Assembly (NCBI GenBank): GCA_029531795.1
Contig: JAPEIS010000013.1
Span: 930,001 to 994,000 of the forward strand
Reading direction: 5' to 3'
Length of the DNA: 64,000 nucleotides
DNA from: Sclerotinia nivalis
Taxonomy: Eukaryota > Ascomycota > Leotiomycetes > Helotiales > Sclerotiniaceae
A program made the translations under genes and the position numbers. Under the pieces are notes generated by a model, which was given only the letters and a program-made list of their open reading frames with translations, had not been told where the DNA came from and did no database searches. Of the stretch, positions 10,023 through 22,557 are shown in pieces. The stretch's first letter is position 1, and the number at the start of each line of letters is the position of its first letter.

Positions 10023-13000
10023 TCATCCCATCCCTCGCTCCCTTTTCCCCATACCCCCAACCCTCACCAGGACACCCTCAATAACCGGCACCAACTCCGT
10101 AATCCTAAAAGGTTTCGTCATAACCTCATCCATACCCGCTTCCAACGCCTGCTGAATCTGTTCCGCTCTAGCATTAGCCGTTACCGCTATAACAGGCACA
10201 TGACCCCTTAATTCCCCTCTCTTTTCCATTTTGCGCAACTCTCGGGCGCAAGTCAGACCGTCCATTATGGGCATTTCTATGTCGAGGAGAATAAGGGTTA
10301 GTGGGGTGCGGAGTTTGTGTGGTGAAGGATTGGGTTGTAATTGCTGGTGTGGTTGTAGGGGTTCCTGGCTTTGGGCTACAATGGAGGGGTTCTGTGCGCT
10401 AGATGTTAGGATGGGGAAAATTACGGAGTGAGAAGGGACGTGGAAAAGGAGAGTCTTACCTCAGATACCACAACCCCATGCACGCAATCCAACGCGTCAC
10501 CAAACCAAAAATCAGTCTTCCTCACAAACTCAATGGCCTCCTTCCCATGATTTGCTACGTGGATCTTGCATCCCAACCTCTTCATCTGCGCTGCCAGAAC
10601 CTTCTGGTTGACCAAATTATCCTCCACAATCAACACACTCCACGAGCTAGGCGATAGGAAATCCGGATTCTTGGTCGTTTTTAAAGGTTGACTATCCTCC
10701 TCCTCGAATTCGAACGAGTTACGATTAGTAGGTAATCTTCCCTTCTCCTTCAAGTCTAAGAGCTGATTCAGCATGTGTTCTTCATGGTCTTTGATGCTTT
10801 TTGGAACATTCGTCGCCAATCTCCCGTTTGCTTCTAGGTCTGAATGCATCTGCGATTCAATATCCATAGTATTTGCCCGATTCAATGCACGACGGCACTT
10901 AATGTAAAAAGCGAAGGTACTCCCAACTCCATATTCCGACGCCACACCAATTTCCCCCCCTTGTAATTCTATAAGTTGGCGCGAGATAAATAGTCCAAGG
11001 CCGGATCCTCCGTAGTGTACATGAGTTCGAGGCGATGCTTGAGAGAAACGAGTAAACAGATTTTTCTTTTCGGCGGGCGTTAATCCACAACCTGTATCTT
11101 TTACTTCGAATCGAAGATAGATGATTTGGCCTCTTCCCCATTCCTCACTAGCGGTAACGTTGGCTTTCGCATGTCTGGTCGGAGACGGAAAGTATTCGAA
11201 ATCAGCTAATGACTCGAATAGAGGTGGTTCCGGGGAGGCACTTATGGAAACATGGATTTCTCGTTTTTTCTCGTTCTTGGTAAATTTGATAGCGTTCGTC
11301 ATGAGGTTGATTAACACTTGAGTCAATCTGCTCGAATCGAGCATGACACTGTCAACTTTCAAATCTCGGAAAGACTGTTTGATGTCTAGGTTGAGACATA
11401 TGTTGTTCATTTGACATTCCCCTGCAAACATCTTCAGCCCGAGCTTCACCACCTCGACGGGTTTGGTAGAGACTGGTGTGATCACAAGAAGGTTTGAATC
11501 TAATTTGGAAATCGTCAAAACGTCATCGACGATTGACTTTTGATGCTGAGCACAAAGTTGAATCGTTTCGGCTGCATCTATACCGTCCTTGATGATAGTC
11601 AAGATCTCTTCATCTAGATTTTCCTTTGCAAATTTGTATTGTTTTAAGGATGATGAGATACCATCTGCACACTGAACAATAGCGCTAAGTGGATTGCGCA
11701 TCTCATGGCTTGTTATGTCAATAAACGAATTTTGCTGCCGTCTTGTTTCTTCATAGTCTTTCAACCTTCGATCTTGAAGGTCCTCCGCCCACTTGATCCT
11801 TGAGATATCTGTACAGCCTATTTTATGTCAGTGAGCCACCATTGTAAATGCCACCGATTCTGCTCTAGGTAGAGGTGAACAGAGCTGTTCTGTTCAACCT
11901 ATCATGCAGCCGTATACGAACGAGATATTTCTGTTGCTGATTCGTTATATGACAAAAGAGATTGAAAATGAATATGACTTACAGCCCATCACATTCTTCA
12001 ATTTCCCATGTTCGTCATTCTCTCCTGAGAATGTACCTAAAACCCAGCGCTGGATCGTGAGTGTACTTCCGGCAATATCCCCAATCCATGGTTGTTTCAT
12101 ACGTGTTTCTGTCACGAAGGGAGTAGTGTTTTTTATCAACGATATCCATTGCGACCTAAACTTTGGTCGGTCCAGCTCATCTACTGCAGCCATCCATGAG
12201 AAGGGGCTTCCCGGTAATGCTTCATTCTTTGCCAGGCCTGAAATCTGAAACCATTGCTCATTTGCGTAGGTTAGTCTACCTTCTGGATCCAAAATCGCTA
12301 GGCCACCAGGAGCAAGGTCACTGAATCGTCTGAAGTTTCGTTCAATTTCATTGGCTTGATTGGTGCGAAGCAAAAGCTGTTCAGAGAGCTCTGCACGATC
12401 CTCCATTTCTCTGGCGAACCTTTTTTGAAGTGTGATGTCCGTACAGTATCCCATTATGCTTTTGATGCTTCCATCTGAAGAAAATTCATGTTGATAACTC
12501 GCCAAAATCCAATTATCAAACTCATCTCCCGTAACGGGATCGTACCATGGCTTGACGAGTTGAAGTTCACCAGACCACGGCTGATTACGAATAGTGAGTT
12601 TCTCCCAGCCCTTCATCATAGTGGGGATGCTAGATGGAGCAATCGTCTCCATCCAAGACATTTTAGCGGCAGTATCGCGAGGGAGATTCGTAATCTCGTA
12701 ATAACGATCATTAGCTTCGAGTAATATACCATCAGAATCAACCGAGAACATTCCCACCGGTGAAACTTCAGCGATACGTTGGAGTCGACTTTTTTGAAAA
12801 GCCAACTCTTCAGATAATTTTATACGCTCGGCAGCAGCGATTTCTGCAGCATTAGTACCACGTCGAATCTCGTCCTGGAAAAGTGTGACTGAAGCTAAGG
12901 AGTTCGCCAATTGTCTGTTCAATATTTTAACAAATGATTCGTAGTCGGCGTCATACGGTCTCCGGGGGTTCACTCCAATGACCAGAAAACCCAAGGTGCT

Positions 13001-15177
13001 TTCAGCATTGGTTGGTCTCAATGGTAATACCACAGCCTCTCGTGACGGCTCGCCACATCCCCTCCAGTTATATCCTCGCGTCAGATCAACTGGGAGCATG
13101 CTACTCGAAAGTGACAATAAAGTTGGTTGGCGTGTTTTCATAGCTTCTCTCAAGGCTGGCACGTATCCTCCCAGATGTCTTTTTAGATCAAGTCTACTTT
13201 GAGCTGATATGTGTCCTTCGGGAACACCTAACGAGCCTTCTAGAATAACAGATTTGATACTTGTAGAACTATCTGAAGAAATCGAACCTCTGGAGGATGT
13301 CGCATCATTCTCAACGTCGTCGAGCACTGAGTAAAGTAAAACAAATGGAAAGTCATGTTCGTTCTCCACAAGGCCACCGAGAATCAATTGCCAGAAATCC
13401 GGCACAGATTGAGCAAGGGCTGTTTCTTCACTGACTTTCAAAAGTGTTCTCATCCTGCGATTGCTGACCACCTTTTCAGTTGTCTCAAAAGGGGCGTTGT
13501 AAACACCTAGGAGTTCAGGGGTGCTGCCGGTGTTCCATATCGGAGTTAAGGTCCAAGACTGCCGAAAACCATGGAGTTAGTGGCATACTTTAATGAAGAA
13601 GCTGGGGAATGGAAAAAATAGGCGCTGAAATAGGAAGAAGCGTGTTTTTCGGAACAATTGGGTCCAAGCAATGATAATCAAATGGGGTTACTTACATAAA
13701 ACGTCTCCTCGACGAACCCTCGACGCTCTAAAGGTAACCTAATGATGAGGAGGTTAGTAAGTAATTATAAATTAAGCTACGATATGGTGAGCTAAAGGTA
13801 GCAAGTAGTGTTAGAATTTGAAGATGTTACAAAGATGCCAAGGGGAGAAAGTGTGAAGGAAATACATGAAGGTGTGTTTGAAACATGGCTCTCCGAATTT
13901 ACGGCACCCGCACCAAATAGAGGTAGAATGAGAACAGAACGAAGTCAAGAACGAGAGTTTAGTTAAATAGGGGATTGTTGATAGTATGTGCTGTCCTTAC
14001 ATCTGATCTGCCATTGCGAGTCCTCTCCCTGTTCGTCGACATTCATTGAAAACCTCTCCGACCCTTTCGTGAGATGTTAGTATGAGATTTTAGGCGTATC
14101 AAAGAAAGTGGCAGGGTGAAAAGCCAAATATTATTTGCGGCGGATTATATCAAAAAGAGACTGCACCTACTGCTCCCACACGTCGGAAAATGGCCCTCTG
14201 GCGCCTGTACCCATCAGATGTGGATGCTTTTGACCAGCTACAGTCTCCGCGTATGTTTGATTGTACAGTACCGTCAATTCTTCGCCCCAGAAAATAGCAG
14301 CAGGATGAGGATTAGCCATCACCATGTTTACAATTTGACGAAACTCCGGTGTCCAACTATTCATTGGCCCCAAAGGTGTTAAAGACCAGTCGACACTTCG
14401 AGCGAGGATAATGTGGTCAGAGAGATAACCAACGGGACACTCAACGGTCCAGTCCACAACGGGAGACTCTGTGGTCCAATCTGGTGGACTACTGGCAAGT
14501 TCACCCATAATGATATCCTCCTTTTGTGCGCCACTCGCTGGACTATTGAGATTAGATACTTGGACATCTTTCAAGGCCGCAATTGTCTTGTCGGAGAAGG
14601 TAGTGCTCAAAGTTCCCTTTTGGTTGTGAGGATAATTACTAAATATGGGATCTCGCAACTCATCATCATCAACCTTGTTACCACAAATCAAGACCCATCT
14701 CTCCCGAATAGTAAATCCAGACCAGAGGAACCCATTGTATGAAAATGGTTGGCCTGGAGAATTTTCACTGGCTTGGTTTTGAATGAAATCCTTGATCAGA
14801 GATCTGAAAGTTGTGAAGGGAGGCTCTCCAGGATGAATTGCTGGAGAAGCCGACCCTTCAGAGTTCGATATGGCGATTGTCAGATAAGTATTGGATTTGA
14901 AAGCTTTATTTGTATATACCGCATCCAAGCTGTCTCCGAAGGCATTATGTCGCAGAAGATCGAATATCAAGGTGGGTTTAGGGTCGAAATCGAGAAAGTC
15001 TGTAAGACCTATGGTGTCGAGCTCTTCATATTCCTCCGGGGCATCATATTCTGAATCTAGTAAATCCTCCTCATTATCTCTGGATTTTAAATATTCGGCG
15101 TCTCTTAAAGGGGATTGTGTATGGGTTGGTGAGTCAGAAAGCATGAGTTTTTGGGCCTTTCTTGACCTTGATGACAT
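10023..15177 (-). CDS. PAS-containing hybrid histidine kinase
   Basis: Six exons on the minus strand: 15177-14171, 14063-14001, 13738-13696, 13558-11983, 11817-10460 and 10391-10023, all in phase, giving 1471 residues. The N-terminal half has sensor modules: a PAS-like segment spanning the small exons (ADQM..LPLERRGFVEETFY), a GAF-like region ending in LANSLASVTLFQDEIRR, and two PAS repeats (AEVSPVGMFSVDSDG and DLAPGGLAILDPEG). The kinase core follows: H box FIDITSHEMRNPLSAI near residue 934, N box LINLMTNAIKF, G boxes DTGCGL and GGSGLGLF. A C-terminal receiver has LIVEDN, acceptor aspartate in LLDIEMPIMDG, VTAN and KPF. Such kinases relay phosphate through an HPt protein to a response regulator and sense stress or environment. 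The receiver has a Gln/Pro-rich insert coded next to the last intron. I cannot assign the fungal class with certainty. Confidence 0.9.
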
Positions 15178-17586
15178 CGAATGTTTATGTATTCTTCAGA
15201 GGGTTCGCAGGTCCATCAGCACAAAGATAATGAAGAATTACTTCCTCTGCCAATATCCAATTCGAATTTGTAGAGGGGTATCTCGGCAGTGGGATATTTG
15301 TGGGTGTTTGTTTTGAGATAAAGAAAAGAGCTAGCGTCTTAACATAATGGTGGGAGTTGGGGTTGGGTGGAGGTTCGTCGGGAGGTAGTGAGCGTATGTA
15401 TGGGAGATCTTTGAAGCGAAAATTGAAGCGAAAATGTAAGTGAGAGTTGTCGGTTTTGGTGTAGTGAATTGTCGAGGTATTTTTGTAAATTATTTGGAAA
15501 ATCGGTTTCGAGGGGTGGGAATCAATCGACTGGATGAAAAGAAAGACAGTTGAAAGAGTGAATTTTTTTTGGGGGAGAGAAAATGTGCAATCAAAATCAA
15601 CAGTACCAAGAGTGTTTTACACTGAGCAAATGAATGATAGATCAACCTTGGATGAATGGAATTCGAGGAGATTTGAAGCTATTGCTTCGGTGTAGGTAGT
15701 ATGAATGAAAAGAAAATGCATTCGATGAATGAATGAATGAATGAAGGTTGCAGGATCCTTGAATTGGTTCTTGAGACCTTTCTTCTTTCTTTTCTGCTGT
15801 CAAATATATTTTGATTTGTTTCGATCCTCTTTTAGTTTTATTGTAAGAGTGTATAATAATACCAAATTATGCCTCTTTTCTTTCTTTGCAAGTGGACAAG
15901 AATTGATTTCGATCACGATGGGATTTTCGATTACAATCATATGCTGAAATTTCAGAATTCCAAAAAAAAAAAACCCAAACCCTTGAGGAAAGATGGAAAG
16001 ATCCACAGGGTGAGTTTAGTGGCTACCTTGATATTTCGATCAATCTAGACCCTAAAAGGCTTTAAGTAGTGTACGGAGTAACTCAAAGTACCGCTAACTG
16101 TGCCACAGCGACATAAAAATTTATCTGTCAGAAAGACCGAATAGACCATTATTACTTATGTTTTATATTTTCAAAGCTATCAAAGCTATCAAAGAGAAGC
16201 AATTAGTTTATTTATATGTAGATTATATAGCAACACTATAACAAACCAAACTAACAGGAATCCAAGCAATCCTTCCATCGGCAGTCGTCTCCATCGCACA
16301 GAGTTCAGAGTTGAAAGAAACCACGAAAAGTTCCATCTTCGCATTTTATATCTACAGAGCAGTACGTCCGTATTCCTCAAGGAACATGCTACTGTGTGCA
16401 CTCCCCTTTTAATCTACAAGAAAAATGGTAGCGACATATAAATAAAGTGTGATATACCTTCTGATCGTACGAATTGACCGAGGCTACCGAAGCTACAGTA
16501 TGCAATCCAACTCTACATCTTCAATCATCAACCATCTGAACTGCCGGCACTGTAGCCCTAAGATGCTAACTAACTACATATTGAGTACCTTGAGCAAAAG
16601 TGGTTTTGATTATTGTACTCGAGTATTTTTATATCTTTTTAAATACATCTAGATATGATCTACATAATGGTAATAATAGCTCTAGATCTCGCAACTTATA
16701 CTCTTTTTGGTCTCTGTACCTCGAGCCATGAAACTCTACGTAGTATCAAAGAAAATCATATCATAGTTGCATTTTCCGCATCCAAATTAGCGTAACGGTC
16801 TATTCAACGTCGTTCAGGCACCGTTTTAGGGATTAATATGAGAGACGCCCAAGCTACCTAGCTAGTAGCTTGATAGATATATGTAGAAAAAAAAGCTAGG
16901 GTGTTTAGCTGCACACGGGCACGCTTCATTCTACAACTAGAAAATAACATTGTCTACCGGTACTTTACACACATGAATGGTGGCGGCTGGGATTAAAACA
17001 GTCAATAACAAGACAGATGTCAAAGGATTCAAATAACTCCCCCCCCAACCCTGCCCCCCAAAAAATATTCTTTAAATTCGAAATATAATGAGACATTCTT
17101 TCGCATTTTGACGACTTTGGTGTGTGCTTGCATATAATCGGATATATAACCCCATATAATGCCGATCCATCACTTGGCATTTCTTATCGATGGAGAAGTT
17201 TCTTATCCGTCCATCAGTGCTTGATGCGATTATATTTTGTTGTGTTGGTGGGTTGGACGGATTGAGGGGTAGCTAAATAAACGGAGGGTTGAGTAGTTTC
17301 ATCAGGTGACATCGCAGCTGCCTAATACCTACCTCCGTACCTCCTTCTATTATTGTCCAGTATCATCAGGTTACTCGAATTGATTGGTTATTAAAAGAGT
17401 AACTCATGCCAGAAGAATCTTTCCTGTCAAAATTGGTGGTGGATCTTTAGGCAACCAACCCCGCATGCATATCCACGGTGCAGTATTTCACTATAAGTCT
17501 CTCATATAAAGTCACTACAATCTTATTTCCTTCTTTATCACTCTCACTTGCGCTCTTCGCCACACACCTTTTCACGCAGCAATATC
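15178..17586. other. Divergent spacer between histidine kinase and DUF7730-like gene
   Basis: 2.4 kb of AT-rich sequence with a GAAT run at 15726-15748, an A-tract at 15961-15972 and a C-rich patch at 17039-17061. A TATA-like element TATAAA at 17505-17510 lies 77 bases before the next start codon. Short frames here (under 75 codons) show no family traits. Confidence 0.6.
17505..17510 (+). promoter_or_regulatory. TATA-like element of the DUF7730-like gene
   Basis: TATAAA within CATATAAAGTC, 77 bases upstream of the ATG at 17587. Position and sequence suit a core promoter; function is inferred. Confidence 0.4.
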
Positions 17587-18789
17587 ATGGGAAGTTGTCT
17601 CTCAGGAATATCACCAATGGTTATTAAATCCTCGAAACCACCGAATCACAGCTCAACAATCATGGAAAACCAGACCAGCGATGACCGCCTTACCCTTCCT
17701 TATTTTGCTGGAGGTGATGACTACAGCCTAACCTTCCATTCCTGCGTCACTCCCCCAGTCGCCATCCACCTCAAGCCCACCACTCCCCGCCTCCAAATTC
17801 TTTCCCCCTTCTATTCCGGCATCATCCCCGCCGAAGTCCGCTTCTTGATCTTCTCCTATGTTCTCACTCCCACTCCAATTCCAGATGCACAATACTACCC
17901 CAACACCAATTATACACGTCCCGGCTTTACCTGTCGCACCAAACTTCACGTTTCCCTCTTGCGAACATGTCGACGCATTTACCTCGAAACCTACCATCTT
18001 CCCCCAACATCTATTTCTCACGTATTCTGGCACGAGCGCTACCCTCCTTCTCGTACTCCTAACACCGAACATCGCTATTTTTCGCGTCTCCCGGATTATC
18101 AACTCGCACTCGTCAAATCCATTCATCTACATACACAACTCTACTGGCTCCAAGATTCTTTCCCCGGCTTAACTTTTCAACCATTTCTCCAAAACATCAC
18201 TTCTCTCAAAATTACAATTAGAAGGGGAGACTGGTGGTGGAATGAACGAAATGAGCCATTAGCCATAAATCCCTGCAGGGGAGATGCAGATATCTTTCAA
18301 ATGCGCCAAGAAATGGAACGTTCGAGACGAGGTGAAACATCAAATTGGCTTGCTGGTAAATGGGGAACTGCACTTACCCATATGTCGAAACTTGAGGTAT
18401 TCGAGATGGAGTTCGAAACAAGCGAGGATAAGAGAGAGGAACTGAGAGTGATTGTGGGGTGGGCTAGGACGTGGGAGTTTCCCATGGGAGAGAGGGGTGT
18501 ATTGAGTACGCGCAAAAGCACAGATCCTCGTGTCAGAGAGCTTGGGGATGTAAAGACATGGGAATGGCGAGGCGAAAAGGTTCATTGGAGTGATATCTGT
18601 CCCTACTGCATTGGTAACACCTGTCATCGAACGGGACCCGAGGAAGGCAAGATTGGGGATAAATGTCGAGAGAGAAAGGAGTTGATGGAGAGAAAGAAGG
18701 GACCCATGCTGGTAGTCATGGAACTGGAGTGGAAGCTGAGGGCCCGTCCAGAGAGAGGAGAGGAGGAAGTCGTTGAAAGAGGCAGATGA
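17587..18789 (+). CDS. DUF7730-like protein with F-box-like motif, unknown function
   Basis: Single exon. The frame is open back to 17548, but the best start is the ATG at 17587 (TATCATGG context), giving 400 residues. Around residue 80-100 is the IIPAEVRFLIFSYVL motif, the 'P-x-E-(V/L)-R-x-x-I/L' signature seen in many expanded ascomycete proteins annotated as DUF7730 or F-box-like. It is followed by LHVSLLRTCRRIYLETYHL, the usual second block of that group. The C-terminal third is charged and contains a Cys/His cluster (CPYCIGNTCHR) that might bind metal. The chosen start gives MGSCLSGIS, which fits an N-myristoylation site (Gly2, Ser6) with an adjacent cysteine that could be palmitoylated. 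The function is unknown; membrane attachment is inference. Confidence 0.7.
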   Translation: MGSCLSGISPMVIKSSKPPNHSSTIMENQTSDDRLTLPYFAGGDDYSLTFHSCVTPPVAIHLKPTTPRLQILSPFYSGIIPAEVRFLIFSYVLTPTPIPDAQYYPNTNYTRPGFTCRTKLHVSLLRTCRRIYLETYHLPPTSISHVFWHERYPPSRTPNTEHRYFSRLPDYQLALVKSIHLHTQLYWLQDSFPGLTFQPFLQNITSLKITIRRGDWWWNERNEPLAINPCRGDADIFQMRQEMERSRRGETSNWLAGKWGTALTHMSKLEVFEMEFETSEDKREELRVIVGWARTWEFPMGERGVLSTRKSTDPRVRELGDVKTWEWRGEKVHWSDICPYCIGNTCHRTGPEEGKIGDKCRERKELMERKKGPMLVVMELEWKLRARPERGEEEVVERGR

Positions 18790-19244
18790 TGGCGGCGGAA
18801 TAGTGATGAGGACGAGGAGTAAATGAAAAGGGTCAGGATAGGGATGATGATTGAATAAGGTTCCTTGCTGGTTTATCAATGCGCTTGGATGCCTTTGGAG
18901 TAAGCTTTTTCAAATAAACGATATGATGAGAACATGCCCGGGGTAAAGAAAAGCATCTGAGGGATGACGAACCTATTATACTGGATATAACAGAACAGTA
19001 TCACAAATTGCATAACACCATAGAACTAATGATGTTCAATTACACACAAACTCTTATACATTTCGCATCACGAACAATTGTCCTTTGACTCACAGTCACA
19101 AACCAAAGGATCCAATACATTATCACTGAAACCAGAAATATATCACAGAAGTAATATGGTATAACAGTATTCCCTTCCCATCACATTTCCAATAAATACA
19201 TATCTACCAAAAAAAACCCCCCCAACCACCCCCTCACCCCAAAA
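18790..19244. other. Convergent 3' spacer
   Basis: 455 bases between the stops of the DUF7730-like gene (plus) and the GH28 gene (minus). Contains an A-tract followed by a C-rich stretch at 19210-19240. Nothing else seen. Confidence 0.6.
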
Positions 19245-20839
19245 TCACGAACACCCACTCCCCACCATGCCCTCCACACCCCCCTTAGCAACCATACTAC
19301 AAGTACCCGTCGCATTCGCCGCCGTTACACTCTGGTTATACGCGACATGAAAATCCTCAAACGCGATGCCAGAACATGGATACACATTACTACAACTAAT
19401 ACTTGCCGTTCTATCACCCTTTGCCCCGGTTAAATAGCCCGTGAAATTGCGGAATGTGATGTCTGAGAGGAGGAATTTTGACGTGCCGGTGAAGGAGCCG
19501 TTGTTGCCGGAGTTTTGCGAGATGGCGGCGCCGATTGCGGCGCCTTCGATGTGGAAGTTTTCGAAGAGGAGGGAGGTTACGTTGCCCCTGGTTGTGTTAG
19601 TGGGGGGTTGATTGGGTTAGGGGTGGAGGGAGAGATATGGGGGGAAGAAAGAAGGGAGGAAGGAAGAAAGGGGACAATACCAGCCGTCACCTTGGGCTTG
19701 TCCCGCACTTTCGTATCCGGATTGCGGAACTAGTGCTCCTACCCATGTTTTGATGTATGCTGAGTTGTGCATGTCTAGGTTATAGCTGATGATGTTTACA
19801 TCTTTTACCGTGACGTTTATGACGGATGATTCTTCGACATACTGGCCTAGGGAACCGATGGCTATGCCGTTGCCGCCGTGACATGTTATCTAATTTATTA
19901 GGTTAGTTGTGCGCTGTTGAGTTTGAGAAGGGTTTTGCGGAAGGGGAGGTACATTTTGAGCCAAAATATTATAAGATCTAGGTTTAATTGCAATACAATC
20001 ATCACCTCCCTGATAGTAAAAATTGGTTAATTTGATATTGTTGGCATCCATCGTATCGAAGCCATCGGTATTCTGCACCCAATTCGTTCCATATGGTGCA
20101 TTTACAGCGGTGTTGTTGACGAGCATATCGTTGAACAACATGTTAGTACCATTCATGATGTTTATTGCCCAGAGAGGAGAATCTTTTATGGAGACTTTAT
20201 TTCCGAAAGGGACTGTTAGCTGCGTAACCTTTTTATGGGAGAATATGGGAGGGGAGATGAGACATACAATGCTCAACGGACACTTCACTAACGTTCCAGA
20301 AAACAAAGGGCATAGGGCGTCGGGGCTGTGTGTCTGCTTTCTCGACGTTATACCAAGCATTCCCGTTACCATTGATACCACCACTGCCCTTTCCAGTGAT
20401 ATGTATACGATCTCCTGTAAAAACAATTCCGGCAGCGTGATTTTGGAAAACGACGGGGTAGGAATTATCGCGCCAGTACGTGAGATTATCCGACAACTGT
20501 CCATTCATTAACACTCCGTATATAGTTGGAGAAGAAGGCCAAACGTACAGTCCAAATACCTTGCCAATCAATCGTCACATCGTCGATAACTGGATTCATC
20601 CTCGTTGCTATCCAGTATATTTGATCTTTGGGGAAAACGACGGTACCACCATGATTGCAGTCTGAAAATGCTTTCAGAATTTGAGGGGTATCGTCTGTAT
20701 GGTTTCCGAGGGGCAGAACAGTGCAAGTCTTCTTCTGATAGCTGCGCGGAGGGATGGGAACAACATCATAGCCGTCATTTCCTTCCGCAGCTACGAGAGT
20801 GGAGAAGAGTGCTATTGCGGTGGTGATGATGGGACGCAT
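19245..20839 (-). CDS. Secreted GH28 pectinase (exopolygalacturonase-type)
   Basis: Five exons: 20839-20549, 20496-20268, 20194-19953, 19889-19681 and 19587-19245, with introns of 52, 73, 63 and 93 nt, all in phase; 437 residues. The N-terminus MRPIITTAIALFSTLVAAEG is a signal peptide; a longer in-frame start exists upstream but would bury it. GH28 landmarks appear in order: WVQNTDGFDT (catalytic Asp), GGDDCIAIKPRSYN (Asp pair), CHGGNGIAIGSLGQY (the active-site His block) and SAYIKTWVG (the RIK equivalent, here YIK). There are several Asn-X-Ser/Thr sites and C-terminal cysteines. The motif variants match fungal exo-acting polygalacturonases, which release monomers from pectin chain ends outside the cell. 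A rhamnogalacturonan-acting relative is the main alternative. Confidence 0.92.
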
Positions 20840-21637
20840 ATTGCACGAGAAGAAAAAATAGTGTAATATATGAACTCGCAATTTGAATTCTCAATGCTTC
20901 AATATATACAGAAGAAATAGGAAAAACACCTTCAAACTCGTAGATTCAGTAACACCAAACGAGAAAGACTCTGTAATGAAGGCATATTGGAAATATATAC
21001 AAACATTTCCCTCAATACCGATCATCGTATTTCGCATTCATCCGCGGCAATTCATCGCTCTCGTAGCCAAAAATAACATAAGCCAGGTCCTCAATTGGAG
21101 GTAAAATAACTTTCAGGAAACTTACCCACACGTACGAGCTTTCCCCATGTTTACTAGCTTGGAAGAGGATCTTCAAGATGATGGGTTTTCGGCGGTATGA
21201 TGCACCGAATGTGGGGTTCCTTATCATCCGACAAATGTGATCTCATTTTTGAGATATGAGATATTGAAGCTATTCCCAGATATGAGAAACTGGCTGTTAG
21301 CTGATGTTTAATCATCTGGTTGCACCTGATGAATTGACGGTACTAACACTAGTACTTAGGTAGGTATGGAAAGACTAGAAATCCTGGTTTTGGTGGGATG
21401 CATATGAAGCTTAAGCTCGATTGCAATCACCCCACCATAAGCTTCTATAGCTCAAAAACTTGAGCTTTCTATCAATGCGTCATCAACTTTCATATGGAAC
21501 AGATAGCCCACTGCCATGATCTCGCCACTTCTATTCAAAAGCTACATACACGTCTCAACCCGTCGACAATCTAAATAGGAAAATCATTCAAAATAGCTTC
21601 TCAAGCCTCTTCACGTCTTTTGCGTCTAGCTCGCACA
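20840..21637. promoter_or_regulatory. Divergent promoter region of GH28 gene and FMN-oxidase-like gene
   Basis: 798 bases between divergent starts. A TATATA motif on the minus strand near 20902-20908 lies about 65 bases upstream of the GH28 start. Two CreA-type hexamers (SYGGRG) are present: GTGGGG at 21211-21216 and its complement at 21430-21435. CreA sites are expected upstream of catabolite-repressed pectinase genes, but such short motifs also occur by chance. Confidence 0.45.
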
Positions 21638-22557
21638 ATGTCTACATCAACCACCACACCTGCATCCATTGGTCCCGCCCCATGGCGCGCTCTTTTTCTT
21701 TCCCACCTGTCAAAGATGGATTCACCAGAATTTGTTCTCTCATCATTGCACCCAAGTAATGATAAGGATTCTCCAACTCCTTATCTCCCTCGAGCTCGCT
21801 ACTGTGTTTACAGAGGAATGTGGGCTGAGCTTCCAGAGAACAAACGTAATGAAGCTCCTTTGAACGATCGAGTCTACGAGAGTGACCTCCCAACTTTCAC
21901 TACAGATGTGCGCATGGAGAAAGTTCCGGAGATATTTGCCAGTTCACAGGGTCATGGGGAGGTTGAACAGAGTCAGGGTAGTGGAGGTGGTGGGCCTATT
22001 GAGGCGGTATTTTGGGTCAAGGAAGTTATGACACAATGGAGAATCAAGGGTGAAGCATATATCGTTGGTCAAGACATCGAAGGAACGGGTCAAGAATCAA
22101 GTGGGACACGAACTGTAAAGACGAAGATTGGAGAGAGAATGAGAGTTGTGAAGGAAGATGGGAAAGAGAATTGGAGCTGGGAAAAGGAACTTACGGCACA
22201 TTTTGGCAATCTGAGTCCGGGGACGAGAGGTAAAGTTTAGATAGCAATCAGATGAACTCCCCGACTAATTTTTGATCTATAGGTAGTTTCAAAAATCCTA
22301 TTCCTGGAACTCCCGTTTCGCAAGCCCGAAGCGATCCTAATTGGGCATTGGGTCAAAAGGTATCAGATCTAAACGATGAAGCTGCCAGAAAGAATTTCAG
22401 GGTTGTTGTTATCAAACCCGTTGAGGTCGAACAACTGGATTTGACTGAACCTGATAAAGCAAGAAGATGGAGATTTACTTACGTTGGCCCCGAGGGAGAT
22501 GCGGGAGAGGGAGGAGAAAAGATTGGCGAATGGAAGAAAGAAGAGCTTTGGCCATAA
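21638..22557 (+). CDS. Alr4036-type pyridoxamine 5'-phosphate oxidase-like FMN-binding protein
   Basis: Exons 21638-22229 and 22283-22557; the 53-nt intron (GTAAAG..CTATAG) splits a Gly codon in phase; 288 residues. The start ATG (ACAATGTC) precedes a Ser/Thr-rich leader and then APWRALFLSHLSKM, which matches the family opening. Other landmarks are the ARYCVYRGMWAELPEN block, DLPTFTTDVRMEKVPEI, EAVFWVKEVMTQWRIKG and the C-terminal end WRFTYVGPEG..EELWP. These are typical of fungal members of the Alr4036 family, which have the split-barrel FMN fold of pyridoxamine phosphate oxidases. Whether it oxidises PNP/PMP is unproven for this subgroup. Residues 105-125 hold a Gly/Ser/Gln-rich loop. It is divergent from the GH28 gene. 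Confidence 0.85.
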
